From Halomonas sp. GFAJ-1 (lineage in GTDB: Bacteria > Pseudomonadota > Gammaproteobacteria > Pseudomonadales > Halomonadaceae): a DNA stretch of 64,000 nucleotides. The notes below the pieces were generated by a model that did not search any database, was not told the origin of the DNA, and saw only the letters and a program-made list of their open reading frames with translations. Both the position numbers and the translations under genes were made by a program. The stretch spans positions 2,666,001 to 2,730,000 of the forward strand of contig CP016490.1 in NCBI GenBank assembly GCA_002966495.1. Reading direction: 5' to 3'. Below, piece by piece: positions 1-7,927 of the stretch (its first letter is position 1; every line of letters starts with the position of its first letter).

Positions 1-35
1 TTGGGTTCGTCATCGACCACAAGCACTTTGGCCAT
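1..35 (-). CDS. Response regulator, N-terminal fragment (runs off the window)
   Basis: Only the first eleven codons are inside the window. On the minus strand they read M-A-K-V-L-V-V-D-D-E-P. The hydrophobic beta strand followed by an Asp-Asp-Glu acidic pocket is the classic start of a CheY-like receiver domain. A GGGAGAG ribosome-binding site lies just upstream of the ATG. The receiver would take phosphate from a sensor kinase; the output domain is out of view, so the regulon cannot be guessed. Confidence 0.7.
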   Translation of the reverse strand, partial: MAKVLVVDDEP

Positions 36-122
36 GTATCTCTCCCTGATCATATTGTAGTGGGTTATCCAAGGAGTTTAGGTAGGCTCAGCGGCGGGGC
101 CAAGACGACCTTCGACGTGTGC

Positions 123-137
123 GCCCCAAAATGGGGC
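123..137 (-). terminator. Small GC hairpin downstream of the 87-aa membrane protein gene
   Basis: GCCCC-AAAAT-GGGGC forms a five-base-pair stem just past the stop codon of the minus-strand gene at 148-411. There is no clear U tract after it on the minus strand, so it is at best a weak terminator. Confidence 0.25.
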
Positions 138-147
138 TAATCATGCT

Positions 148-411
148 TTATCCAGCTTGACGCTTAGGGCCAAATGGACCAAGCCAAAGCCATACTTGAG
201 AAACAACCAGCAGCGGTAAAAGCCATAGCGGTGCTCCTGTTGTTTTAACGAGTAGCTGAAAAATAATAAAACCAGTAACACCCCCTATAATACCGATATA
301 AGCAAGCCCTGATGGGCGTGAAGTGGTGCCGCGTTTAGTAAAGCGAAACAGGTAGCCTGTGGCCGCCCCAAGGAGCAATGCGCACAATAACAACAGAAGT
401 AGGGTCGGCAT
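148..411 (-). CDS. Small membrane protein of unknown function
   Basis: Encodes 87 residues. An N-terminal hydrophobic segment (about residues 2-20, leucine-rich) is followed by a short basic loop (F-T-K-R-G), a second hydrophobic stretch (about 37-55) and a third (about 61-78), ending in a basic tail. The protein is therefore probably an inner-membrane protein with two or three spans. GAGAATCAC before the ATG is a usable ribosome-binding site. I do not recognise the family. It is divergent from the CstA-type gene and shares its upstream region, which contains the 16-bp tandem repeats at 475-538. Confidence 0.6.
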   Translation of the reverse strand: MPTLLLLLLCALLLGAATGYLFRFTKRGTTSRPSGLAYIGIIGGVTGFIIFQLLVKTTGAPLWLLPLLVVSQVWLWLGPFGPKRQAG

Positions 412-474
412 GTGATTCTCATGGGCTAGGTATTTTATCGTTTAGATTAGCCTTTATGAGCTGCTGGCGGCTCT

Positions 475-538
475 ACAACTTTGTATTTACAAAACGTTGT
501 ATTTACACAACTTTGTATTTGTACAACTTTGGGATTAA
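475..538. repeat. 16-bp tandem iterons upstream of the CstA-type gene
   Basis: Three successive 16-mers start at 475 (ACAACTTTGTATTTAC), 491 (AAAACGTTGTATTTAC) and 507 (ACAACTTTGTATTTGT). The first eight bases of a fourth start at 523 (ACAACTTT). The period is exactly 16 bp. TTGTA/TACAA inverted half-sites recur, for example TTGTATTTACAA at 481-492 and TTGTATTTGTACAA at 514-527. The array lies about 120 bp before the cstA start codon and about 65 bp from the divergent small membrane gene. A role as a multi-site operator is inference. Confidence 0.75.
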
Positions 539-659
539 TTAAAAGAAGAGATGGGCTTCTTCATAGACTTACACGTTTGATGATACCACTATAGTCAGGT
601 GGCAATGAGCTAACGAATATTGTCAACAATAACGAGAAACTACCAAAGGAGCTGCGCCC

Positions 660-2336
660 ATGAGTGCTATTGTCCTGCTGGTGGTAGGCCTTGCGGCAAT
701 GGCCTTAGGGTATTTTGTATACTCTAAGTTCATTGCAGAAAAGATCTACCAGTTAGATCCTGACTTTAAAACCCCTGCCCATGAGTTTGAAGATGGCGTT
801 GATTACGTACCCACCAATCGGTTTGTGCTGTGGGGCCACCACTTTACATCGGTAGCCGGTGCGGCGCCTATTGTTGGGCCTGCTATTGCGGTTATCTGGG
901 GCTGGGCACCCGCTTTTTTATGGGTGGTACTGGGTACCATTTTCTTTGCTGGGATACATGATTTTGGTGCCATTTGGGCCAGTGTTCGCAATAAAGCCAA
1001 GTCGGTGGGTGCGCTAACCGGCGACGTTGTAGGTAAGCGGGCACGAAGCATCTTTATGATCGTGATTTTCCTAGTACTGCTGATGGTCAACGCTGTGTTT
1101 GCCGTGGTCATCGCTGGATTAATGATGAACTTCTCTAGCGCAGTGGTGCCGGTGTGGGGAGCTATTATTGTTGCCCTGATTATTGGCCAATTGATTTATC
1201 GCCGCATTCTTAGCCTACCGGTGGTTTCCATTATTGGTGTGGCGGCGCTTTATCTATTAATCGGCATTGGGCCCTCGGTTCCTGTTCAGATGCCTGCAGA
1301 AGTTGCCGGCATGTCAGGTAATGCGGTGTGGATTCTGATTCTATTTGGCTACGCGGCTATTGCGTCGCTGCTGCCCGTGTGGATGCTTCTTCAGCCGCGA
1401 GATTACATCAATGGTCTGCAGCTGTTTATTGGCTTGATTATCCTTTACGGTGCGTTGGTACTGTTGAACCCAACGCTAGTAGCTCCCGCCTTTAACAGCG
1501 ATGTTCCGGCAGGTACGCCATCGTTGATTCCCTTGCTATTCGTGACCATTGCCTGCGGCGCTATCTCTGGGTTCCATGGATTGGTTTCCTCGGGAACAAC
1601 GTCTAAACAGCTTAATAGAGAGACCGATGCTCGCTTTGTCGGCTACTTCGGGGCGGTTGGTGAAGGCATGTTAGCGCTGGCGGCTATTCTTGCAGCCACG
1701 GCAGGTTTCGCCACATTAGGTGATTGGCAGGCGATGTACAGTGCCTTCGGCCAGGGCGGTGTAAATGCCTTTGTTGAAGGGGGTGCCTTTATCATTCATA
1801 ACGGTATTGGCCTGCCTGAAGCAACGGCGGCGACGCTGTTAACCGTCATGGCTGCGCTGTTCGCAGGTACTACCATGGATACTGGCCTGCGCTTGCAGCG
1901 CTATATTTTCCAAGAGTGGGGCGATATTTATAATCAGCAGTGGATGAAAAAACCTGCCATTGCCACCGGTCTAGCAGTAGGTAGCTGTTTACTGCTAGCG
2001 TTTGGTGCTGGTGGCGCCGACGGCTCTGGCGGCCTGATCATTTGGCCTCTGTTTGGTACCACTAACCAGCTATTGGCGGGACTAACGCTGTTGGTTATCA
2101 CCGTGATGCTGGTGCGTATGAGACGCCCAATGTGGTACACGCTGGCGCCGCTCTGCTTCCTGCTGGTAATGACCATTCTGGCACTGCTTATCCAGCTGCG
2201 TACCTTCTGGAATCAGGGCAATATGTTCCTACTGGTGCTGGATGTCGTGGTATTGATTGCAGCCATTATGGTGGCAATGGAGTGTGCGTCTGCACTGAAA
2301 CGCTCGCGTGCGGACATGGCGGCGCAGAGTGACTAA
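660..2336 (+). CDS. cstA: CstA-family carbon-starvation / peptide transporter
   Basis: Encodes 558 residues, shorter than the roughly 700 of E. coli CstA but typical of the compact CstA subfamily. It is strongly hydrophobic throughout with many membrane spans. Family signatures visible include FTSVAGAAPIVGPAIAV near residue 63, FFAGIHDFGA near 95, and the GFHGLVSSGTTSKQL segment near 305. CstA proteins, and the related pyruvate transporter BtsT, are inner-membrane uptake systems for peptides or small carboxylates, induced when carbon is scarce. AAGGAGCTGCGCCC gives a clear ribosome-binding site. It is followed by the Cys-Cys protein and the ArsA-like ATPase on the same strand. The substrate cannot be read from sequence. 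Confidence 0.9.
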   Translation: MSAIVLLVVGLAAMALGYFVYSKFIAEKIYQLDPDFKTPAHEFEDGVDYVPTNRFVLWGHHFTSVAGAAPIVGPAIAVIWGWAPAFLWVVLGTIFFAGIHDFGAIWASVRNKAKSVGALTGDVVGKRARSIFMIVIFLVLLMVNAVFAVVIAGLMMNFSSAVVPVWGAIIVALIIGQLIYRRILSLPVVSIIGVAALYLLIGIGPSVPVQMPAEVAGMSGNAVWILILFGYAAIASLLPVWMLLQPRDYINGLQLFIGLIILYGALVLLNPTLVAPAFNSDVPAGTPSLIPLLFVTIACGAISGFHGLVSSGTTSKQLNRETDARFVGYFGAVGEGMLALAAILAATAGFATLGDWQAMYSAFGQGGVNAFVEGGAFIIHNGIGLPEATAATLLTVMAALFAGTTMDTGLRLQRYIFQEWGDIYNQQWMKKPAIATGLAVGSCLLLAFGAGGADGSGGLIIWPLFGTTNQLLAGLTLLVITVMLVRMRRPMWYTLAPLCFLLVMTILALLIQLRTFWNQGNMFLLVLDVVVLIAAIMVAMECASALKRSRADMAAQSD

Positions 2337-2380
2337 CCAAGTCGTAAATTGAGCTAATCAGTTAACAGAGAGGTAACGTT

Positions 2381-2683
2381 ATGCACGATGACCCATCATC
2401 TGGGTCGTCGTCGCGTCGCGATAAATTACGGGCTTGGCTAGACCAAGCCCGTTTTTTTACCGAAGAGGTTTATAGCGCTCGCTATCGGGGTGCTATTGCT
2501 CGGGCACGGCGTGACGAAGATGACCTATTCATGCTGCTGGTATTCTCTGAAATGATGGGGCTTGAAAACCCCGCTGGCTACTACACCCTTGAGCTACAGC
2601 CGCTGCTGCTGGAACGCTTCCACGACTGGCACAAACGGATGGGGATGGAGCACTCGCCCTTGGATCATTTCCGCTGTTGTTGA
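2381..2683 (+). CDS. Small CstA-partner protein ending in Cys-Cys ('cory-CC-star' type)
   Basis: Encodes 100 residues: a hydrophilic start, a predicted helix with many Arg residues (about 13-45), a hydrophobic patch DDLFMLLVFSEMMG (about 47-60), and a C terminus D-H-F-R-C-C immediately before the stop. AGAGAGGTAACGTT precedes the ATG. E. coli CstA and BtsT are each followed by a small protein (YbdD, YjiX) that also ends in Arg-Cys-Cys, although the rest of the sequence differs. This protein probably fills the same slot and matches the family I know as cory-CC-star. A role as accessory or regulatory subunit of the transporter is inference. Confidence 0.7.
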   Translation: MHDDPSSGSSSRRDKLRAWLDQARFFTEEVYSARYRGAIARARRDEDDLFMLLVFSEMMGLENPAGYYTLELQPLLLERFHDWHKRMGMEHSPLDHFRCC

Positions 2684-2735
2684 GAGCGACCAGCTAAGCA
2701 ACCAGTATACTGAGCTACCTATTTTGGGGATTACT

Positions 2736-3743
2736 ATGCAAGCAGTACTGAACCGTCGCCTGCTCTGGGTAGGTGGCAAAGGCGGCGTGGGTAAAACCAC
2801 CGTCGCCGCTTCCTTAGCAGTGCTTGCTGCTAGACGTGGAAAACGGGTACTAGTGGTATCCACCGATCCAGCGCATAGCCTGGGCGATGTGTTTGATCGC
2901 GCACTGTCGGATATACCGCGCCGTTTATTGCCCAATTTGGATGCCATGGAGATCGATCCTGACATCGAAGTAGAGGCGCATCTGGCCCGTGTGGTTAAAC
3001 AAATGCGCCGTTATGCTGCGCCCGAAATGATGCAGGAGCTAGAGCGCCAAATGCGCCTTACCCGACAGTCGCCAGGCACCCAGGAGGCTGCTTTGCTTGA
3101 GCGGTTAGCGCGGCTGATGGTGGATGATAGTGCGCCTTATGACCTAATTATTTTCGATACCGCCCCCACTGGGCATACCCTTCGCCTGTTAACGCTGCCG
3201 GAGGCGATGGCAGCCTGGACAGACGGGCTGTTGGCGCATAACCGCAAGTCGGCAGAGCTGGGTAAGGTGCTTGAGCATTTAACGCCCAAGCGGGGCCGCG
3301 ATGTTGCAACACCCTTTGACGACCCAACGGTAGACCCGTTAGACGATCTGGACGAGCGCACCCGGGATGTCGCCAAAACGCTAATTGATCGGCGGCGCCT
3401 ATTCCATCAAGCCAGAAGGCGTATTGAAGATTCTAAGGCGTGTAGCTTTTTATTTGTGATGACACCTGAGCGGCTGCCGATTTTAGAAACTGATCGTGCC
3501 GTGAAAGCCCTTGAAGAGGTGCACATACCGGTTGCTGGCGTACTGATCAATCGCCTGATACCTATAGAAGCAGACGGTGACTTCCTTCAGGCGCGCCGGG
3601 AGCAGGAAGCCACCTACCTTACGCGTATTGATGAACTATTTGAGCGTTTACCACGCCCGACGTTGCCTTGGTTGCCTACCGATGTGCAAGGAATTGAAGT
3701 GTTAGAGATGTTGGCGCAAAAGCTTGAGCAACAGGGATTTTAA
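2736..3743 (+). CDS. ArsA/Get3-family ATPase
   Basis: Encodes 335 residues from the ATG at 2736, preceded by TTGGGGA. A start further upstream at 2562 would overlap the Cys-Cys gene out of frame and add a low-complexity leader, so I reject it. The deviant Walker A motif GGKGGVGKTT is at about residues 13-22. STDPAHSLGDVF (switch I) is near 41, and DTAPTGHTLRLL (switch II signature) is near 136. ArsA/Get3 proteins are dimeric ATPases coupled to arsenite efflux or to tail-anchored membrane-protein delivery. No arsB, arsR or arsC lies nearby, so arsenic resistance is unlikely. Position behind cstA suggests a role with that transporter. It overlaps the next gene by one base (TAATG). Confidence 0.85.
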   Translation: MQAVLNRRLLWVGGKGGVGKTTVAASLAVLAARRGKRVLVVSTDPAHSLGDVFDRALSDIPRRLLPNLDAMEIDPDIEVEAHLARVVKQMRRYAAPEMMQELERQMRLTRQSPGTQEAALLERLARLMVDDSAPYDLIIFDTAPTGHTLRLLTLPEAMAAWTDGLLAHNRKSAELGKVLEHLTPKRGRDVATPFDDPTVDPLDDLDERTRDVAKTLIDRRRLFHQARRRIEDSKACSFLFVMTPERLPILETDRAVKALEEVHIPVAGVLINRLIPIEADGDFLQARREQEATYLTRIDELFERLPRPTLPWLPTDVQGIEVLEMLAQKLEQQGF

Positions 3744-4807
3744 TGCGGGTACTTTTATTATCGGCCTACGAGGCGGTGAGTCACCGCTATTGGGCACAAA
3801 GTTTAATGACTGCGCTTGATGAGTTTTCTTGGACGTTACTAACCCTGCCTCCCCGTCACTTTTCGTGGCGGATTCGCGGCAATCCGCTGAGCTGGTGGCT
3901 GAAGGAGCATGAAACCCTGAGCCAGTCCTATGATGTCGTGCTGGCAACCTCGATGGTGGACTTTGCTACGCTCGTAGGGTTGTTTCCCCAGTTAGGGCAG
4001 GCTAGAAAAATTGTGTATTTTCACGAAAACCAGTTTGCCTACCCAGTGTCCAGTGAGCAGATGCCTCAGGTAGAGGCCAAAATGGTCAACCTCTATGCGG
4101 CGCTGGCAGCGGATACGATAGTCTTTAACACAGCCTATAATCGGGATTCATTTTTTGATGGTGCGCGCCAGTTTCTAAAAAAGATGCCGGAGAATCTGCC
4201 TGCTGCCAAGCCATTGGAGCAGATGCGTCAGCGGTCAAAGGTGCTGCCGGTACCCATAGCCTCGGTAGATAATGCCCCCCAAGTGAATGCGAACCCGCGG
4301 CGTGTCATGTGGAATCATCGCTGGGAGTACGATAAAAATCCTGAGGATTTTTTTGGCGTTCTGTTCACGCTAAGCGAGCAGCAGGTGCCGTTTGAGCTAG
4401 CGGTGCTTGGTCAACGCTTCCGAGATGTGCCGCCCATTTTTGCAGAGGCTGAACAGCGCCTTGCCAAGCAAACGATTTGTTGGGGGCCGCAGCCAGAGCC
4501 AGAATACCGTGCACTCCTTAATGGCGGCGGCATCGTGGTCTCAACCACTTGGCATGAGTTCCAAGGATTGGCGATTATGGAAGCCGCCCAGCGAGGAGCG
4601 CTGCCCCTGGTGCCAAATAGGCTCTGCTTTCCCGCGCTTTACCCCGAAAAGTACCGCTATGACGGGACGACCGAAGGGCTCTATCACCGGCTATACGCTT
4701 GGCTAATGGAACCCGATAGCCAGCCGCCGTTGCTGGATACTTACCCGTGGCAATGGCCGCAGTGGCGGGGGGCTTATCGCAACCTCCTTATAGGTGAAAG
4801 CGAATAG
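3743..4807 (+). CDS. Putative tRNA-queuosine alpha-mannosyltransferase (DUF3524 / GT4 glycosyltransferase)
   Basis: Encodes 354 residues. The N terminus MRVLLLSAYEAVSHRYWAQ, the HFSWRIRGNPLSWW segment (about 39-52) and YFHENQFAYP (about 92-101) are hallmarks of the DUF3524 family. The C-terminal half has a GT4-type Rossmann fold with STTWHEFQGLAIMEA near residue 267, where the Glu residues normally bind the nucleotide-sugar phosphate. The vertebrate homologue GTDC1/QTMAN transfers mannose to queuosine in tRNA-Asp. The bacterial function is assigned by homology only. The start overlaps the ArsA stop, implying translational coupling. No queuosine biosynthesis gene is in view. Confidence 0.75.
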   Translation: MRVLLLSAYEAVSHRYWAQSLMTALDEFSWTLLTLPPRHFSWRIRGNPLSWWLKEHETLSQSYDVVLATSMVDFATLVGLFPQLGQARKIVYFHENQFAYPVSSEQMPQVEAKMVNLYAALAADTIVFNTAYNRDSFFDGARQFLKKMPENLPAAKPLEQMRQRSKVLPVPIASVDNAPQVNANPRRVMWNHRWEYDKNPEDFFGVLFTLSEQQVPFELAVLGQRFRDVPPIFAEAEQRLAKQTICWGPQPEPEYRALLNGGGIVVSTTWHEFQGLAIMEAAQRGALPLVPNRLCFPALYPEKYRYDGTTEGLYHRLYAWLMEPDSQPPLLDTYPWQWPQWRGAYRNLLIGESE

Positions 4808-4825
4808 CCAAAAGTGCTTAGTCGA

Positions 4826-5908
4826 TTAATCCAGAGAGGCTAGTCGGCGGGTTGGCCAGTGTACCACCGCTGTATGGCGGCGCATTTTTTGGGCAAGTTT
4901 TGGGTGTTCCCGCTGTATCACACGTTCTGCGAAGTCTGACAGAAAGCGGGACTTCATTTCTGCTCGTGCGCGATCTACACCGCTGTGCTGGTAAGGGGTT
5001 GAGGCGAGCAGCATGAAACCGTCGTCGGGAATTCGTCCGGCGCGCATGTTAGCCTCAATGATCGCGGCGGCGATACCTATCGGTTCGGCTAGATCAGGCC
5101 CATAGGGGCCGATAATCAGTGCGGTGTTCGGTAGGTGAAGAAAGTCAAAGCCACGGCCTACACAAATCACCCATTCACGGTGCTCAATATCTAAATCTCG
5201 CTCTACGCCCTGTAGCTCGCTAACGTGGGCCACGTTGCCTGCTAGTAGGGGCAGTAAGTCTCGCTGTATCTCCCAGGGCATATCGGGACAGAGACTGGCA
5301 AGTTGAGTACTTAAGGCCTCTGGCGCTAGGCCGATCAAGTCACGACTGTCCAATACCTCGCCATGCTGGCCGTGGAGGATCAAAGCGTCGCTGTCGGTTT
5401 CAAACCCGCATACCAGTGGGTACACCTGCTGGTGATCATCACCAAATAACTGCCCGGCCTGCTTGGCTATGGCATAGGCATGTGCTTTGGCTGCTTCAGT
5501 GTCACAGTCAAATCCGGCGCAGCCACGTTCTTGATGCCCGCTGGAAAAGTGATAGGTAATCAACATCAATGTGGCATGCCCGGCTTTAGCAGCATCGAGT
5601 ACTGAGTCGGTTAATAGCTCCCCTAAATACGGCCAGCCTAAATCAAAAATACCGCCTAAGTTTCTGAACGGGGTAATAATGCCCAGCGGTGTGCGGGTTG
5701 CATGGGGAATATGAATGCGTCCATCCATACACTTCATAACCACAATAGACGTGGGGTGCTGTGCCATATAGCGCTGCCGCGACAGCCAGGCGCCAGGGCT
5801 GCAGTAGTGCTCGGCATGCTGTTTGGAAAGGTTTAACAGCGCATCAATACGCTCAGCGATAGGCTGGTTATGGAGCAGTGTGGCAGGCGTGGGCATCAGC
5901 ATCCTCAT
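4826..5908 (-). CDS. Carbonic-anhydrase-like protein (CsoSCA/beta-CA related)
   Basis: Encodes 360 residues from the ATG at 5908, 16 bases after the nth stop. An in-frame start at 6001 would run deep into nth and is unlikely; the ATGs at 5902 and 5896 are alternatives. The motif C-M-D-G-R (about residue 60) matches the C-x-D-x-R zinc/Asp-Arg dyad of beta-carbonic anhydrases. HFSSGHQERGC (about 118-128) supplies a His and a Cys spaced much like those of the carboxysomal enzyme CsoSCA. Such enzymes interconvert CO2 and bicarbonate. No carboxysome or RuBisCO gene is present. It is probably co-transcribed with the rnf-nth operon. The family assignment rests on motifs alone. Confidence 0.5.
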   Translation of the reverse strand: MRMLMPTPATLLHNQPIAERIDALLNLSKQHAEHYCSPGAWLSRQRYMAQHPTSIVVMKCMDGRIHIPHATRTPLGIITPFRNLGGIFDLGWPYLGELLTDSVLDAAKAGHATLMLITYHFSSGHQERGCAGFDCDTEAAKAHAYAIAKQAGQLFGDDHQQVYPLVCGFETDSDALILHGQHGEVLDSRDLIGLAPEALSTQLASLCPDMPWEIQRDLLPLLAGNVAHVSELQGVERDLDIEHREWVICVGRGFDFLHLPNTALIIGPYGPDLAEPIGIAAAIIEANMRAGRIPDDGFMLLASTPYQHSGVDRARAEMKSRFLSDFAERVIQREHPKLAQKMRRHTAVVHWPTRRLASLD

Positions 5909-5924
5909 GTTGTTAGCCTGGTGT

Positions 5925-6563
5925 TTAACCAAGCTCGGTTTTTTCTTTATAGTCGCACAGATCTTCGATAATGCAGCTACCACAGCGCGGCTTACGCGCA
6001 ATGCAGGTATAGCGGCCGTGGAGAATCAGCCAGTGATGGGCATCCTGTTTAAATGCCTTGGGTATGTGCCTTAGCAGTTTCTGCTCAACCTCTACGACAT
6101 CTTTACCCTTGGCAATGCCCGTACGGTTGGATACTCGAAAAATATGCGTATCCACGGCAATGGTGGGCTGCCCAAAAGCCGTATTAAGAATCACGTTCGC
6201 CGTTTTTCGCCCAACGCCGGGTAAGGCCTCCAGTTCTTTGCGTGTTTTCGGTACCTCGCTACCGTGCTGATTAACCAGCAAGTGGCAGGTTTTCATCAGA
6301 TTTTCGGCTTTGGTGTTAAAAAGCCCAATGGTTTTAATGTGGCGCTTTAGCTCATCAATGCCAAGGTCAATGATGGCTTGCGGGGTGTTGGCCACTGGGT
6401 AAAGTTTAGCGGTAGCTTTGTTCACCCCAACGTCTGTAGCCTGTGCGGAGAGCAGCACGGCGGCCAGCAGTTCAAAAGGCGTGCTCCAGTTTAGCTCGGT
6501 CGTGGGGTGTGGGTTTTCCGCCTGTAGGCGTGCAAAAATTTCATGACGCTTTTGGGCATTCAT
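5925..6563 (-). CDS. nth: Endonuclease III (DNA glycosylase/AP lyase)
   Basis: Encodes 212 residues, the usual length. The helix-hairpin-helix LPGVGRKTANVIL (about 114-126) carries the catalytic Lys, and the VDTHIFRV segment that follows carries the catalytic Asp. The C terminus has the four-cysteine iron-sulfur loop C-x6-C-x2-C-x5-C (CIARKPRCGSCIIEDLC). It removes oxidised pyrimidines such as thymine glycol in base-excision repair. It follows rnfE by 30 bases, the same rnfE-nth order as in E. coli. AGAGAAGACTCC upstream provides the ribosome-binding site. Confidence 0.96.
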   Translation of the reverse strand: MNAQKRHEIFARLQAENPHPTTELNWSTPFELLAAVLLSAQATDVGVNKATAKLYPVANTPQAIIDLGIDELKRHIKTIGLFNTKAENLMKTCHLLVNQHGSEVPKTRKELEALPGVGRKTANVILNTAFGQPTIAVDTHIFRVSNRTGIAKGKDVVEVEQKLLRHIPKAFKQDAHHWLILHGRYTCIARKPRCGSCIIEDLCDYKEKTELG

Positions 6564-6593
6564 GGAGTCTTCTCTTGGTTATTAAAGGCTACT

Positions 6594-7295
6594 TTATTTG
6601 ATTGTGCCGGTCACCCTTACCCGACGATCGCTACGTGGCGTAACCGTGGCTGGGCGTGCTCGCGTGGCGCTACGTTGATCGAGCGCATTTTTTAGCGCTA
6701 TCAATAGGCCCGCAACAAAAAAAGCACCTGGCGGCAGGATGAAAAACAAAAACTGATAATTATCCACCAAGGTTAGCTGCCAATTAGTGGCAGCAGGGCC
6801 AAACAGTAACGCCATGCCGCTGAATAGCGTTCCTTGGCCAAGCAGTTCACGTATCGCCCCGAGCACGATCAGTACCGCGCCAAAGCCTAGCCCCATCATA
6901 AAGCCATCGACGAAGGCAGGCAGCACTGGCTGGCGCGAGGCGAAGGCGTCTGCGCGACCTAATATGGCGCAGTTGGTAACAATCAGCGGAATGAAAATCC
7001 CCAGCACTTGGTAAAGCGGGTACGCATAGGCGGCCATCAATAGCTCTGCACAGGTAACGAAAGCGGCAATAATCATAACAAACGCCGGTAGCCGTACCGC
7101 ACTGGGTACCTGATGGCGGAGGAGTGAAATTGTCGTGCTAGCGCCGACCATCACCAGCAGCGTCGCAATGGCTAACCCGAGGGCATTGACCACGCTGCCG
7201 CTAACAGCCAGCAACGGGCAAAGCCCCAGCAGCTGAACCAGTGCAGGGTTATTAGACCACAGCCCTTCACGGGTGAGTTGGCGCCATTGGCTCAT
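6594..7295 (-). CDS. rnfE: Rnf complex subunit E
   Basis: Encodes 233 residues, matching the E. coli RsxE length of about 231. It is an integral membrane protein with roughly six spans. It opens with [20 protein letters not shown], the sequence it shares with RnfA and NqrD/E, and has the mirrored motif [14 protein letters not shown] near residue 106, including the Cys that in RnfA/E pairs helps hold an intramembrane iron-sulfur centre. Rnf couples electron flow between ferredoxin and NAD+ to ion movement. In enterobacteria the homologue Rsx keeps SoxR reduced. The start overlaps rnfG by four bases. A basic Arg-rich tail closes the protein. Confidence 0.95.
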   Translation of the reverse strand: MSQWRQLTREGLWSNNPALVQLLGLCPLLAVSGSVVNALGLAIATLLVMVGASTTISLLRHQVPSAVRLPAFVMIIAAFVTCAELLMAAYAYPLYQVLGIFIPLIVTNCAILGRADAFASRQPVLPAFVDGFMMGLGFGAVLIVLGAIRELLGQGTLFSGMALLFGPAATNWQLTLVDNYQFLFFILPPGAFFVAGLLIALKNALDQRSATRARPATVTPRSDRRVRVTGTIK

Positions 7296-7927
7296 GGCGT
7301 TGGCTCCTCAAAGGTGATGGGGAGATTGGACTCTGTTGTATATAAAAGCGCCTGATGTACCGCATTAATCACGGCGCGGGGGGTAATGGTTGCACCGGTA
7401 AAAGCATCAAACTGTCCGCCATCTTTGTGTACCGCCCAGCTTCCCGGCGGCAGGCTGGTTAAGCTCAGCCCGTCAAAGTGAGTTATCCAGTCGCTGCGCT
7501 GGCGCTCGATATCATCGCCGAGCCCTGGCGTCTCCTGGTGCTGGGTAACCCGTACACCGGTTATTTTGCGCTGTTGGTCAATGCCGACTAGCAGCCTGAT
7601 TTCACCGTTATAGCCTTGGCGCGTCACCACCGGCAGAATAAGTGCGCTTCCATCGCCGCTATGAATTTGCCAGCCTTGCGTCTCACTGCGATGCCCAAGC
7701 TGCGAAGGGTTGGGTAGCTCAAATACGCCATTTAAAACATCTTGAATAGGCGTGTCAGCCAGCGCAGGGGGCAGTACTTGCTGCAGCTGGCGGTGTTGAT
7801 GGGCGAGCTGGTGGGTGGCAATTCTCTCGGCGGTTAGCGCGCGGGTAAGTGCGACACTGCCCGCGGTGACTAGTGCAAAGGCCCCTAGGGCAAAGGCGCC
7901 GCGTAGCATCGCTTGGCGAGGCGTCAT
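7292..7927 (-). CDS. rnfG: Rnf complex subunit G (covalent FMN, periplasmic)
   Basis: Encodes 211 residues. One N-terminal membrane anchor (about 8-27) is followed by a periplasmic FMN-binding domain. The motif [13 protein letters not shown] (about 173-185) contains the T-G-A-T sequence whose last Thr receives FMN through a phosphoester bond, attached by ApbE, which is not in the window. It carries electrons between RnfC/B and the membrane subunits. Both ends overlap neighbouring genes by four bases (ATGA), which indicates tight translational coupling. Confidence 0.94.
   Translation of the reverse strand: MTPRQAMLRGAFALGAFALVTAGSVALTRALTAERIATHQLAHQHRQLQQVLPPALADTPIQDVLNGVFELPNPSQLGHRSETQGWQIHSGDGSALILPVVTRQGYNGEIRLLVGIDQQRKITGVRVTQHQETPGLGDDIERQRSDWITHFDGLSLTSLPPGSWAVHKDGGQFDAFTGATITPRAVINAVHQALLYTTESNLPITFEEPTP

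Noticed and set aside
2562..2735. N-terminal extension of the ArsA-like ATPase
   Set aside because: It lies within the Cys-Cys gene in another frame, is Trp/Thr-rich and unlike ArsA. The ATG at 2736 has a ribosome-binding site.
5909..6001. N-terminal extension of the carbonic-anhydrase-like gene
   Set aside because: It runs into the nth coding sequence, and the ATG at 5908 fits the gene spacing.
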